From the NCBI GenBank assembly GCA_020441005.1, contig JAGRNA010000146.1, positions 1 to 34,766 of the forward strand: a stretch of DNA of 34,766 nucleotides, in the 5' to 3' direction. The DNA comes from Leptospiraceae bacterium. Its GTDB lineage: Bacteria > Spirochaetota > Leptospiria > Leptospirales > Leptonemataceae. A model generated the notes under the pieces. The model did not search any database, was not told where the DNA came from, and saw only the letters and a list, made by a program, of their open reading frames with translations. Made by a program: the position numbers and the translations under genes. This document shows, in pieces, positions 23,495 through 31,267 of this stretch (positions are counted from its first letter, which is position 1; every line of letters begins with the position of its first letter).

Positions 23495-26311
23495 TCAGAC
23501 TAAAATCGAATTCATCAAGTCGGTAGTGCGTTGACGACGGCGCGCTGTTTTTTCTGACTCGCTCTCAATGATGATTTCTTCATCCGGCTTGACTCGATAG
23601 AGCGGCTGGCCCTTTTTGACGACCAGTCCGTCAGCGCCATCCACCAGAATTTCGGTAATAACCCCGGCGAACTCGGCGTAGTGCTTGTTGAACATCTTCA
23701 TTACTTCGATAATGTACAAAGGATCACCGACATTGAAATGCTTGCCAACGCTCACATAGGGCGGCGCAGCCGGTGTTTCCTTGCTATAGAACATGCCGCC
23801 GGATACAGCTACTATGGTATCCGCGCTGGCCACCGGTGGCGGCGCCAGAAATTTAAGCGCTGCCTCCTGAAATTCAGCATCGAGGAATTTTGTCGGCACC
23901 TGCGGTTCCAGCCGGTCGTTCATGCTAAAATCCAGGACACCGCTTTGATAGCCGGCCTTGATAATCAGGGCGATCAGTTCCGATCCCAGTTGCCAGCCGT
24001 GATGGGCGGCCTGGCACTCGGCAAAGAGTTCATCGCTCATCTGATCCGCCCAGGGGTTGGTATCGGCTTGCAGCTGCGCCACCAACTGCCCGAATACCGG
24101 TGACGGCCGATCGCCGGCCAGACTCTCTTGCCAGGCCCCTTCGCAGTCCAGTCCCAACAGACCTTCCAGATCCTTGTAGAAGGCTAGCCCTTCGTTCATC
24201 ATTTCCTGATCATGCGACCAGATTTGATGTACAGGTGAGGCGGATTCCCGCGCTTCCAAATGAAAAATATTGTAGAGATCGGCCAGCACTTTCAACGGGT
24301 TGCGGTGCCAGACGATGCGCTCGCTCTCCAGGGTAAAGGAGTGGTTACGATTGCGCACCAGCCAACCGGCCAGTACATGCGGATTTTGGGTCGCAGCCTC
24401 CAGGATGCGCAGCAAGAGGGTTTGCTTGCCTTGTAAAACGGTCAGGCCGTCAGCGCCAAATTGCCGGCCAGCCTGCTCGCTGAGCATGCCAAAGGCCGCC
24501 TGTAAATCCAGGCCTTCCAGTTCGCGGGTCAGAGAACCGACCGCTGCCAGATAGGGCACCACAAAACGGGTATCCGGTTTCAGCATGGGATGCAGCCCCA
24601 GGCAAAAATTCAGGATCCCCATATGAAATTCACGATTGGTTTTTAGTTCATCGCCGCGAATTTCCATCCTCCGCAGAATATCCAGCAAGCGCTCCAGGTT
24701 CTGACGACGATCCTGCCCCTGAGCGACTACCAGCGCGATATTGGAGTCGTAGGCCCCGGCCAGGTAATAATGGATGAATACTCCGGTATCGGGATTGCAC
24801 ATCCCGATACCCTGGTCATCGCGTATCTCGCCCTTGACCGGCGGGCTCCAGGTCTGAATGGTACCGCCAGCATGCGGCTGCAAGGCATCGTTCATTGCAT
24901 TGAGACGCACCTCGCCGCCAGCCACGTTGCGCACAATTCTGCCTGGTTTGGGCAGCCGCCGGGCGTGCGCTGCAACGAGCGCCATTGCCTCGACTAGCGA
25001 CTCGACGATAAAGCTGTCTTGCTCGTTATCCGGGTTGGTGAACTGTAGTGAATACACCATCTCGGTAACCCGGTGTTCCACCTGGATACGGGTATTCATT
25101 TCCATAAAATAGAAATCATTGCCAGACACAATGCATTCAAAAGTAGACGCCGAATTGAGACCAACCGCTTCGGCGAAACTCTCGGCCTGGCTTTCCATTT
25201 TCTGCAAGGTCAGACGATCCTTGTGCAATTGCTCGGCGATGCTTGCCTTGCCGGCCGCTTTGGCGGCCTGAATTTCCAGATCAAAGAGCTCGTCGGTGAT
25301 CGACAGTTCGACCAGTTTTTGCTCGTGCATTTGCAGCGAACAATCCCGGCCACCCAATGAAATCGCCCACTGCCCATTGCCGATCAACTGAATCTCGTTA
25401 TGGCGCGTATTTTCAACATTCAATTCCATCAGGAAGTTTCTGTTTTGGGAATCGCCCACCGCCTTAGATTCGGACAGAACTTCCATAACAGCGCCGGCCG
25501 CCTGTTCTGATTTGGAAATAATGCGCTGGCCCTTGCCCCCGCCGCCGCCGATGTATTTCAATCGAATACGATAACCCGGGTTTTCGCTGAACATGCTGTC
25601 CGCCTGGATTCCGGCTTCTTTTTGTAATTCATCCAGGCTGATCAAGCCGACTCCGTTCTCATAACCGGTATGCAGCAAAGCTTCGGCGTATTCTGCGGGG
25701 TCACTGCCCTTGCTCTCGTCAACTGTCAGGTTTTTGGACGCAGCCAGCTTTTTCAACGCCTCGACTGTTCCGCCCGTCTTGCGCAATAATGTGAGGGCCG
25801 AGATATTGTCTATCCCGGGAGTGACGGTAACCCCGGCTTCGCGGGCAATGACCTTGGCGGTATCTTTTGCACCGGCCTGGTAGTGTACCGTGGAGGCCGG
25901 CCCCATGAATCCCAGACCGGCTTCCTCGATTCGGCGCACGAACTCGCCGTCTTCGGCCATAAATCCGTATCCCGCAAAAATATGCGTGTAGCCATGCGCT
26001 TTGGCGATTCCAATTATTTGATCAATCCGTTCACTGCGCTCCTCAGCGCTGACGCCCATATAATCTGCGACCCGGTGGACCCGGTTATCGTCCTCAATCT
26101 GACGCAACTCCGGTGCGAGGGTCATGGGATACATAACCGAATCTTTTTCAGAGAGCAAAATACCGTAGCTCGCTCCCAGTTCTTCAAATACGTCCATGGC
26201 CTCCTTGCGAATGGGCCCCCGACATACGATCAAGACATTCAGTTCGTGACAGCTGAAGCTCTGCACCCAGCTGGATTTGGATTTTAGAAAGCGGTTTTTT
26301 GTGACAGTCAT
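23495..26311 (-). CDS. Biotin carboxylase-biotin carrier fusion, no carboxyltransferase
   Basis: The protein has 938 residues. Residues about 24-490 form a biotin carboxylase domain with the ATP-grasp loop GGGGGKG (255-261), EMNTRIQVEH (404-413) and the late EVRLNAM arginine. The C-terminal domain (about 825-910) is a biotinyl carrier with EVMKM, so K872 should carry biotin. ATP and bicarbonate would carboxylate that biotin. Two things are odd. About 58 extra residues lie between the PG turn at 165 and the lysine/glycine-rich ATP loop. The region 500-820 is helical and not a recognised carboxyltransferase domain, so the acceptor is unknown; a separate carboxyltransferase is probably encoded elsewhere. 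It is downstream of rnhA by 135 bases; a TTGACA (26423-26418, minus) in that gap lacks a good -10. Confidence 0.93.
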   Translation of the reverse strand: MTVTKNRFLKSKSSWVQSFSCHELNVLIVCRGPIRKEAMDVFEELGASYGILLSEKDSVMYPMTLAPELRQIEDDNRVHRVADYMGVSAEERSERIDQIIGIAKAHGYTHIFAGYGFMAEDGEFVRRIEEAGLGFMGPASTVHYQAGAKDTAKVIAREAGVTVTPGIDNISALTLLRKTGGTVEALKKLAASKNLTVDESKGSDPAEYAEALLHTGYENGVGLISLDELQKEAGIQADSMFSENPGYRIRLKYIGGGGGKGQRIISKSEQAAGAVMEVLSESKAVGDSQNRNFLMELNVENTRHNEIQLIGNGQWAISLGGRDCSLQMHEQKLVELSITDELFDLEIQAAKAAGKASIAEQLHKDRLTLQKMESQAESFAEAVGLNSASTFECIVSGNDFYFMEMNTRIQVEHRVTEMVYSLQFTNPDNEQDSFIVESLVEAMALVAAHARRLPKPGRIVRNVAGGEVRLNAMNDALQPHAGGTIQTWSPPVKGEIRDDQGIGMCNPDTGVFIHYYLAGAYDSNIALVVAQGQDRRQNLERLLDILRRMEIRGDELKTNREFHMGILNFCLGLHPMLKPDTRFVVPYLAAVGSLTRELEGLDLQAAFGMLSEQAGRQFGADGLTVLQGKQTLLLRILEAATQNPHVLAGWLVRNRNHSFTLESERIVWHRNPLKVLADLYNIFHLEARESASPVHQIWSHDQEMMNEGLAFYKDLEGLLGLDCEGAWQESLAGDRPSPVFGQLVAQLQADTNPWADQMSDELFAECQAAHHGWQLGSELIALIIKAGYQSGVLDFSMNDRLEPQVPTKFLDAEFQEAALKFLAPPPVASADTIVAVSGGMFYSKETPAAPPYVSVGKHFNVGDPLYIIEVMKMFNKHYAEFAGVITEILVDGADGLVVKKGQPLYRVKPDEEIIIESESEKTARRRQRTTDLMNSILV

Positions 26312-26446
26312 GCAATCTGCTTCTTTAGTATTGGTTTGTGAAAGACCGTAGTCCCCGGCGCAGCATTGGCCCGGGCCAAACGATCAACGCCGCATAGATT
26401 CTGTTTTTTGCGCCTGGTGTCAAACAAAAGAAAACAAATCCCGCTC

Positions 26447-27265
26447 TCAGGACGGTCGCTTGATCTGTAAAACAGCGTTTATATCCTGGTCCTTTGCGTA
26501 ACGGACGAAATCCCGCTTTTGCTCGGCGATGCCGCAGATTGTCATGCGGTCCGCCAGTTCATTGCCCTCGATGCCGACGTGGGCCTTGATATGGCGCAGT
26601 TCCAGGCGGTCCTGTAGCTCCTGGTAGAGGCCATAACAAATCTGGATACTTGCCAGGTTGCGGATCGGCCCCCCCTTTTTGGTCCAGCCATTGCGCTGCC
26701 AGCTTTTAGCCCATACCTTTACACACTGAATCGCGTAGCTGGAATCGCACCAGATTGTCACCGGCGGCCAATTTTCAGTTTCTAGTCCGCGCTCGGCGCG
26801 CAGCAAGGCCTGATGCAGGGCATGCAATTCGGCGGAATTATTCGTGCCGGCCGGATCGTACAGACCATACCACAATTCTTGCAAGCCGCCGTCCACATAC
26901 ACTGCCATGCCGGAAGCGGACTGCCCCGGATTCGGTTCACAGCCACCATCGCAATAGATCTCGGCTCGGGCGGCCTGCTGTCCGACTGCTGTGGCAAATA
27001 GCTCGGTCTGGACCGCCGGGGCGGCCGGAATTGCTGCCGCTGTTTTTTTTTGACGAACACCGGACGCAGTCTTTGAGCCAGCGGACGACGCCTTGCTTTT
27101 TGCGGGAGCGCCGTGTTGAAAAGCCGCTGCCGCCGCCGCGCGGCTCTCAAAGGATTTAAAGCGCGCCCCGGGGAACTGATGCACCGCTGCCTGGACAACC
27201 GACCAATCCGCAAATACTCCGGTTTGACGGCCCTTCCAGATCACATAGTATTTTTTTTTGGCCAC
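26447..27265 (-). CDS. rnhA: Ribonuclease HI with N-terminal hybrid-binding domain
   Basis: The 272-residue protein starts with the small RNA/DNA hybrid-binding domain of eukaryote-type RNase H1 (KYYVIWKGRQTGVFADW to FKSF, 5-39). An Ala/Lys/Ser linker (50-100) and the RNase H catalytic domain (about 102-247) follow. The four catalytic acidic residues are D106 (YCDGG), E146 (NNSAEL), D174 (WCDSS) and D239 (ELAD). The enzyme cuts RNA in RNA-DNA hybrids. The start is a GTG at 27265 with GGAG six bases before it; an overlapping ATG one base upstream is out of frame. Codons 3-5 are a run of nine As, and a second nine-A run lies in the linker (27043-27051), both slippage-prone. Confidence 0.95.
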   Translation of the reverse strand: MAKKKYYVIWKGRQTGVFADWSVVQAAVHQFPGARFKSFESRAAAAAAFQHGAPAKSKASSAGSKTASGVRQKKTAAAIPAAPAVQTELFATAVGQQAARAEIYCDGGCEPNPGQSASGMAVYVDGGLQELWYGLYDPAGTNNSAELHALHQALLRAERGLETENWPPVTIWCDSSYAIQCVKVWAKSWQRNGWTKKGGPIRNLASIQICYGLYQELQDRLELRHIKAHVGIEGNELADRMTICGIAEQKRDFVRYAKDQDINAVLQIKRPS

Positions 27266-27289
27266 ATTGAACTCCGCATTTGTATTTTG

Positions 27290-27754
27290 TTACCACAGCT
27301 CCAACAATAGCCGGTCGTGCAGCTGAATTCCATTTTCGATCATTGGCGGCCGACTCGTACGCACGAAATAATCCCGCTCCACGGCGACAATCCGAAAACC
27401 GGTTTTCTGATACAAGGCCAGCGCGGCAAATGAAGTACTACCAGTACCTACCCGGACAGGCCTTGATTTTGTGTGCTTGATAACGTAGTTCAAAAGCTGG
27501 CCGGCCAGCCCCCGGCGGCGGAACTGCTGCTGCACGACCAGATTAAAAATTTCCAACAGGCCCGATTGCTCTGATTTTCCAAAGGCACACAGGGCCGCTA
27601 CTTGCGTCTCATACAGAGCAGCGATAGCACAGGCATTGCGGCCGTACTGATTAATACTTCGATAATCGGGATCAGATTCGATCAATAGTCGACGAACAGC
27701 AGGTGCAGCTGTCTCTGCCGGGCTTAAATTGCGGATAATAAACGATGGGTTCAT
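27290..27754 (-). CDS. GNAT-family N-acetyltransferase
   Basis: The 154-residue protein fits a single GNAT domain. The acetyl-CoA pyrophosphate loop is RRRGLAGQL (79-87), preceded by the strand LLEIFNLVV. A late segment, FAALALYQKTGFRIVAVERDYF, matches the usual final helix and strand that close over CoA. The acceptor substrate cannot be predicted; small amines, amino acids or protein N-termini are all possible. It is the first gene of the minus-strand run with rnhA 24 bases downstream. The ATG at 27754 has no clear ribosome binding site. Confidence 0.85.
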   Translation of the reverse strand: MNPSFIIRNLSPAETAAPAVRRLLIESDPDYRSINQYGRNACAIAALYETQVAALCAFGKSEQSGLLEIFNLVVQQQFRRRGLAGQLLNYVIKHTKSRPVRVGTGSTSFAALALYQKTGFRIVAVERDYFVRTSRPPMIENGIQLHDRLLLELW

Positions 27755-27920
27755 ATAATTTAATGATCGCCCGTTTCACCACCGGATCGGATCGGCTGGC
27801 TGTATCGAGCCTGAAGCTGCCGCAGCCGCGTAACTGGTTTGACTGCCGAAAATTTAGCAACAGTCCGGATGCAGGGCCGTAATTCGAAAAGCTGTTTTTT
27901 AAAATGCGGCCGCAGTCGGC

Positions 27921-27965
27921 ACTGCCCCGAACCAATCAAGGCGGCAGCTACCTTTCGGGGCCAGT
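27921..27965. other. Long stable hairpin in the gap before the GNAT gene
   Basis: ACTGCCCCGAA (27921-27931) pairs with TTCGGGGC-C-AGT (27954-27965) over 11 bp with a single bulged C. Inside, AGG and CCT can extend the stem. It lies in the 277-base gap between two minus-strand genes, about 70 bases after the stop of the barrel gene and about 170 bases before the GNAT start. On the minus strand a second small stem and CATTTTAAAA follow, so it could be a terminator for the barrel gene, a leader structure, or a small RNA. No known RNA family was recognised. Confidence 0.45.
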
Positions 27966-28031
27966 AATCCGCCTACGAGTTAGCCAACCTGGCCCGACGC
28001 ATGCCAGGAGTACTGCACAAGGAAGAGCGAA

Positions 28032-28856
28032 TTAGAATGCGAGTCCAAGCTTTACCTTGATACTCTCCTCTTTTAGGCTCCACCCATTTACGCATTGCAG
28101 TTCATAATCTGCATACGTTTCTTCGTATGTTACCGCCAATCCGATGAAAACACTGGCCTGCGCATAGTAATTGAGACCCAGCTCAGCCATATAATGATTC
28201 AGGTAAACTTCATTCCCAACGACTTTGCCGCTGCCAATGCCCACGCTGATCCACGGATCGATTCGCTGATTTGTGAATGGGTGAAATGCCAAAAACAGCT
28301 TTCCTGAATTTGATTTCATTAACCCGGACTTATTAAATCGGTATGCCGGCAGCATAATTTCCAGAAAATGCAGGTCCTCCTGCAGATAAACAATGGGGAA
28401 TCCAAGCAAATAATTCTGATAATCCCATTGATGAACTGCCACCTTGGACCATGATAGATTCTTTGCATCCAAAGACTTTTGGTACACACCGCCACCAACA
28501 CTGAAGTGTTGGCTAAAGGCATATTCGCCGCTTAAGCCCAGATTACTGGTATTCTTTTTCGCCTTGGGCGTATTCTCAAAAACCAGCACATTGCGCAAAT
28601 TGAGTTCTGGACCGCCATATTGTCCAGTTGTAGAACCTAACGTTTGCCATAAATTGTCATATTTAATTTGAGATGGCAGGTAGGGTCCGAACTGATCCAC
28701 ATCCGAGCCGTAGACGTTGAATCCATAAGCGCCTTCCAGTGCGATCAGAAAGCGGCCGGCCTCAAAGCCCTGGGCGCGCAAGTGGCCGCACGGCGTCAGC
28801 CACGTGATGAGTCCCCCCAATAAAGTGATTACCAGGAATTTATTTTCAGTACGCAC
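28032..28856 (-). CDS. Predicted outer-membrane beta-barrel protein
   Basis: The 274-residue protein has a signal peptide (hydrophobic about 8-22, cleavage probably after HLRAQ). Amphipathic strands with Gly and aromatic residues follow, and the C-terminus KVKLGLAF ends in aromatic Phe, as outer-membrane barrels do. Its strand number looks close to 10-12. The family was not recognised; sequence style resembles other spirochaete porin-like or OmpW-like proteins. The GTG start at 28856 is two bases after the stop of a possible small ORF, and AGGAA (28867-28863) is well placed before it. Confidence 0.85.
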   Translation of the reverse strand: MRTENKFLVITLLGGLITWLTPCGHLRAQGFEAGRFLIALEGAYGFNVYGSDVDQFGPYLPSQIKYDNLWQTLGSTTGQYGGPELNLRNVLVFENTPKAKKNTSNLGLSGEYAFSQHFSVGGGVYQKSLDAKNLSWSKVAVHQWDYQNYLLGFPIVYLQEDLHFLEIMLPAYRFNKSGLMKSNSGKLFLAFHPFTNQRIDPWISVGIGSGKVVGNEVYLNHYMAELGLNYYAQASVFIGLAVTYEETYADYELQCVNGWSLKEESIKVKLGLAF

Positions 28857-28858
28857 AA

Positions 28859-29026
28859 TCAGTTCCTATAGGCAAGGGGCTCAGTGGTGTGGCCTGGTTG
28901 AAAGTCAAAAGCAACGCCAAACGTAGCAAACAATTTCAGCAATACTTGACCAGGGTCAGCTTTACAAACCCTGCAGACAGGACAAGCAGGAATGACTGGA
29001 GAGCCCAAGACAGGCAGCTGGCTCAT
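28859..29026 (-). CDS. Possible 55-residue ORF coupled to the barrel gene
   Basis: An ATG at 29026 with GGA nearby opens a 55-residue ORF (MSQLPVLGSPVIPACPVCRVC...) that ends two bases before the GTG start of the barrel gene. The ribosome binding site of the barrel gene lies inside its last codons. This spacing is typical of coupled genes. The peptide has a CPVCRVC cluster but no signal peptide or known domain. Two further in-frame starts lie at 29038 (ATG) and 29080 (TTG). A 12-bp dyad ATACATCTGTAT (29059-29070) and AT-rich bases above it may be the promoter area. It may not be translated. Confidence 0.3.
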   Translation of the reverse strand: MSQLPVLGSPVIPACPVCRVCKADPGQVLLKLFATFGVAFDFQPGHTTEPLAYRN

Positions 29027-29162
29027 ATCTTTTTCCATTACCGCATTGTAAAATATTGATACATCTGTATTATTTGGCAATAACAGGGCGCACAGGGGCG
29101 CTTTGTTTCCATCACCTGCTCCTTTGGCTTGCTATTTTGTGACCACGCTTTTTATTTTTTTT

Positions 29163-29192
29163 TTGAAAAGCAATATTTTAGATGCTGATAAT
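29163..29192 (+). promoter_or_regulatory. Sigma-70-type promoter of the MFS transporter gene
   Basis: TTGAAA (29163-29168), an 18-base spacer and GATAAT (29187-29192) each match the consensus hexamers in five of six positions. An A/T tract with ten Ts (29155-29164) runs into the -35, like an UP element. Transcription would start near 29199, leaving a leader of about 195 bases before the MFS start at 29397. Confidence 0.5.
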
Positions 29193-29210
29193 TTTTTTTA
29201 AGATAAACCA

Positions 29211-29390
29211 ATGGCTGCATACAGACTCAGGCACCCACAGCCATCCAGCATAGCTGGATTAGTCCGCCGTCATCTCGAACCGGTGCCCCAAGGCATACTG
29301 GTGCGGCAGCAAAGCTGCGTCAAAGGCCGCTTTTTTTACCAAAGCATTACCGGAATGTCATGTAAATGTGATCCGCCTGTTGCATACTGA
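29211..29390 (+). CDS. Possible 59-residue leader ORF before the MFS gene
   Basis: An ATG at 29211, about 12 bases after the predicted transcription start, opens 59 codons (MAAYRLRHPQPSSIAG..., with CKCDPPVAY at the end) closing at TGA 29388-29390, six bases before the MFS ATG. The peptide is basic and unlike known domains. No Shine-Dalgarno sequence is visible. It runs through the terminator-like hairpin at 29303-29337, so its translation could affect termination. It could equally be a chance ORF. Confidence 0.25.
   Translation: MAAYRLRHPQPSSIAGLVRRHLEPVPQGILVRQQSCVKGRFFYQSITGMSCKCDPPVAY
29230..29302 (+). promoter_or_regulatory. Structured leader with alternative pairings (riboswitch-like)
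   Basis: GGCACC (29230-29235) pairs perfectly with GGTGCC (29282-29287), enclosing a 7-bp hairpin ATCCAGC-ATA-GCTGGAT (29243-29259). The same GCACC can pair instead with GGTGC at 29300-29304, whose last bases form the start of the terminator stem. Two exclusive pairings, one blocking the terminator, are the usual logic of an attenuator or riboswitch. The aptamer does not match any class I recognise. All pairings were read by eye. Confidence 0.4.
29303..29337 (+). terminator. Terminator-like hairpin with seven Ts in the MFS leader
   Basis: GCGGC (29303-29307) pairs with GCCGC (29326-29330), directly followed by seven Ts (29331-29337). The inner AGC-AAA-GCT can add pairs; a competing triloop hairpin GCAGC-AAA-GCTGC (29306-29318) is also possible. 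No plus-strand gene ends upstream, since the neighbours at 28032-29080 are on the minus strand. It therefore most likely acts on the leader of the MFS gene that starts 60 bases later. Confidence 0.48.
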
Positions 29391-29396
29391 CCATCA

Positions 29397-30713
29397 ATGG
29401 AAGCACAGATCAAAAAACTTTGGGCATGGCGGCTCGGTACAGCAGCAATGCTGACCCTGGGCTACGGTGCCTTTTACATCTGCCGCTCCAATCTAGCCGT
29501 GATAGGAGCAATTCCCGAGTTTCAGGGGCCCGAGGGCCTGCTTGACGAGACCGGTTTCGGGCTATTGGGCTCGATCGGCATATTGGCCTACGCCATCGGC
29601 AAGTTTTTCAACGGTGTGATCACGGATTACCTCGGCGGCAAGCTGATCTTCGTTACCGGCATGGCGGCATCGATTGCCGCCACGATTCTATTCAGCCTGT
29701 CAAGCGGGATCATTGCCTTTGCGATTATTTGGGGCTTGAATCGTTTTGTGCAATCCGGCGGCTGGGCCGCGCTGCTAAAAATCTCGGCGCACTGGTTTCC
29801 CCACCAGTGGCAGGGCACGGTAATGGGTTTTATATCGATCAGCTATTTACTCGGCGATGCTTTGACCAGAGCTTTCCTGGGTTATTTCCAGCAACTGGGC
29901 TTCAGCTGGCAGAGTATTTTTCTGATTTCAGCCGGGTCTTTCTTTTTCGTGATGCTATTGACACTCGCATTCTTGCGCGAATCCCCGCGCAGCCTGGACC
30001 TGCCCGAGGCAGAGGCCAACCCGGAATCGGTCTATGGCGCTACTGGTGAAAATGATCATCCGGCCAGCTTTGGCGACCTGATGCTGCCCTTGTTCAAAAG
30101 CGTGACATTCTGGATGGTGCTATTGATGTCCTTCGGCTTGACCTTTATTCGTGAACTGTTCAGCTTTTGGAGCGCCGTACTGCTCAAGAATTCGGCTGCC
30201 AGCATTGACGCGTCCAGCGCCATTTATGGCAGTATGGCCTTTCCGGTGGGCGGATTTGTCTCTGTGCTGCTGGCCGGTTTTCTCAGTGACCGGCTGGCGC
30301 ATGGTAATCGGGCCAAAATCATTCTGCCAGGCCTGATCCTGAGCTGCCTGAGCATTCTGGCAATGGCCTGGCTGCAGGACCGGCACAACTACTGGATCAC
30401 GATTGGTATGCTTTTTCTGGTCGCCTTGTTTTTGATCGGTCCCTACTCGTTTTTGGGCGCGGTGATTGCGCTTGATATTGGCGGCAAACAGGGTCCCGCC
30501 AGTGCCTCCGGGATCATCGACGGCATCGGTTATTTGGGGGCGACCCTGTCCGGCTGGGGGGTTGGCATCGTGGTCAACTACTACGGCTGGTCGGCTGTCT
30601 ATTTTATTTTGGGGATTGCCATTGTCACGAGCACGCTGGCTTCGATTATCTACTGGTGGCGCAGCAACCGCAAACATCAGCTATTTTTACGTCAATCGGG
30701 ATCCGGGGCCTGA
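29397..30713 (+). CDS. MFS organophosphate:phosphate antiporter-like transporter (GlpT/UhpT type)
   Basis: The 438-residue protein has 12 membrane helices. It shows the OPA-family features GYGAFYICRSN (22-32), LNRFVQSGGWAALLK (114-128) and GKQGPASASGIIDGIGYLGA near helix 10. R30 and R252 (TFIRELFSF) align with R45 and R269 of GlpT, the two arginines that hold the phosphate group, so a phosphorylated or similar anionic substrate is expected. Glycerol 3-phosphate or hexose phosphate are candidates; the sequence does not decide. It stands alone behind its own promoter and a structured leader with a terminator-like element, suggesting regulation by transcript termination. No Shine-Dalgarno sequence is visible before the ATG. 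Confidence 0.95.
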   Translation: MEAQIKKLWAWRLGTAAMLTLGYGAFYICRSNLAVIGAIPEFQGPEGLLDETGFGLLGSIGILAYAIGKFFNGVITDYLGGKLIFVTGMAASIAATILFSLSSGIIAFAIIWGLNRFVQSGGWAALLKISAHWFPHQWQGTVMGFISISYLLGDALTRAFLGYFQQLGFSWQSIFLISAGSFFFVMLLTLAFLRESPRSLDLPEAEANPESVYGATGENDHPASFGDLMLPLFKSVTFWMVLLMSFGLTFIRELFSFWSAVLLKNSAASIDASSAIYGSMAFPVGGFVSVLLAGFLSDRLAHGNRAKIILPGLILSCLSILAMAWLQDRHNYWITIGMLFLVALFLIGPYSFLGAVIALDIGGKQGPASASGIIDGIGYLGATLSGWGVGIVVNYYGWSAVYFILGIAIVTSTLASIIYWWRSNRKHQLFLRQSGSGA

Positions 30714-30763
30714 TTCGCTGTGCACCAGCAGGATTGCCTGGCTGACGACCGTTTGATACTTTT

Positions 30764-30792
30764 TTGCTTGCCAAAAAGTGATGCGACATAAT
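30764..30792 (+). promoter_or_regulatory. Possible promoter of the small hypothetical gene
   Basis: TTGCTT (30764-30769), 17 bases, then CATAAT (30787-30792); the -10 matches five of six. An inverted repeat ACTTTTT/AAAAAGT (30758-30764, 30773-30779) overlaps the -35. Further down, TTGGCC-CGGA-GGCCAA (30824-30839) forms a 6-bp hairpin 18 bases before the ATG at 30858, which may affect translation. Confidence 0.3.
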
Positions 30793-30857
30793 TACTTGGC
30801 TACCGAAGACGATAAAATTTGGCTTGGCCCGGAGGCCAAAAAACCGAGATTCTAACC

Positions 30858-31208
30858 ATGAGTTCCTCTAGCTTGCATCGAAAAAATTGGCGCTCCCGGG
30901 TGTATGCCGATCACTCCAGGGCGGATGAAAACGGCCCGGCGAACAATACCGATTTAAGCAAGCATCGTAACTTGCACTGGCTGCATGCCGAGATGGAACG
31001 CCTGTCCGAGGATGTCATTGACCGCGAGATTTGCAAGCGGCTGTGTCAGTTTGCCGGTCAGATTGAATATGACCTGCCCATTGAGGTTTTACGCCAGATC
31101 AAGGCCAGCCAGACTGTGGATACCAATAGCATCCCGGAGGGCATCCTGCCTTTTTATCGCCACTACTGCTTCATGGTCCAGCGCAGGGAGCGTCAGGACC
31201 GGTCCTGA
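30858..31208 (+). CDS. Hypothetical protein, 116 residues
   Basis: I do not recognise this protein. It is hydrophilic, without signal peptide or membrane helix. The first 40 residues are rich in Ser, Arg and Asn and probably disordered. Residues 42-75 (WLHAEMERLSEDVIDREICK...) look like a long amphipathic helix with two cysteines, and a second helical stretch (PIEVLRQIKAS) follows. A tyrosine/histidine-rich segment (FYRHYCFMVQRR) comes near the end. The ATG at 30858 is preceded by a hairpin; an in-frame TTG at 30819 is an alternative start. Base composition is like its neighbours. It is convergent with the lipoprotein gene. Confidence 0.6.
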   Translation: MSSSSLHRKNWRSRVYADHSRADENGPANNTDLSKHRNLHWLHAEMERLSEDVIDREICKRLCQFAGQIEYDLPIEVLRQIKASQTVDTNSIPEGILPFYRHYCFMVQRRERQDRS

Positions 31209-31267
31209 CGCAGCATTGGATCTGGCCCGAATGCCAGGCCGCAAGCAATGCCCGCCATCAAGTAGCA

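Noticed and set aside
27672-27935. 87-codon minus-strand frame
   Set aside because: It overlaps the GNAT start and the hairpin region, and has no domain or ribosome binding site.
29200-29337. Match to known riboswitch classes (cobalamin, TPP, glycine, c-di-GMP)
   Set aside because: None of the conserved cores of these classes could be found by eye; only the general architecture is riboswitch-like.
30120-30677. 185-codon minus-strand frame
   Set aside because: Antisense to the MFS transporter gene; Gln/Asp/Arg-rich translation typical of the opposite strand of membrane-protein codons.
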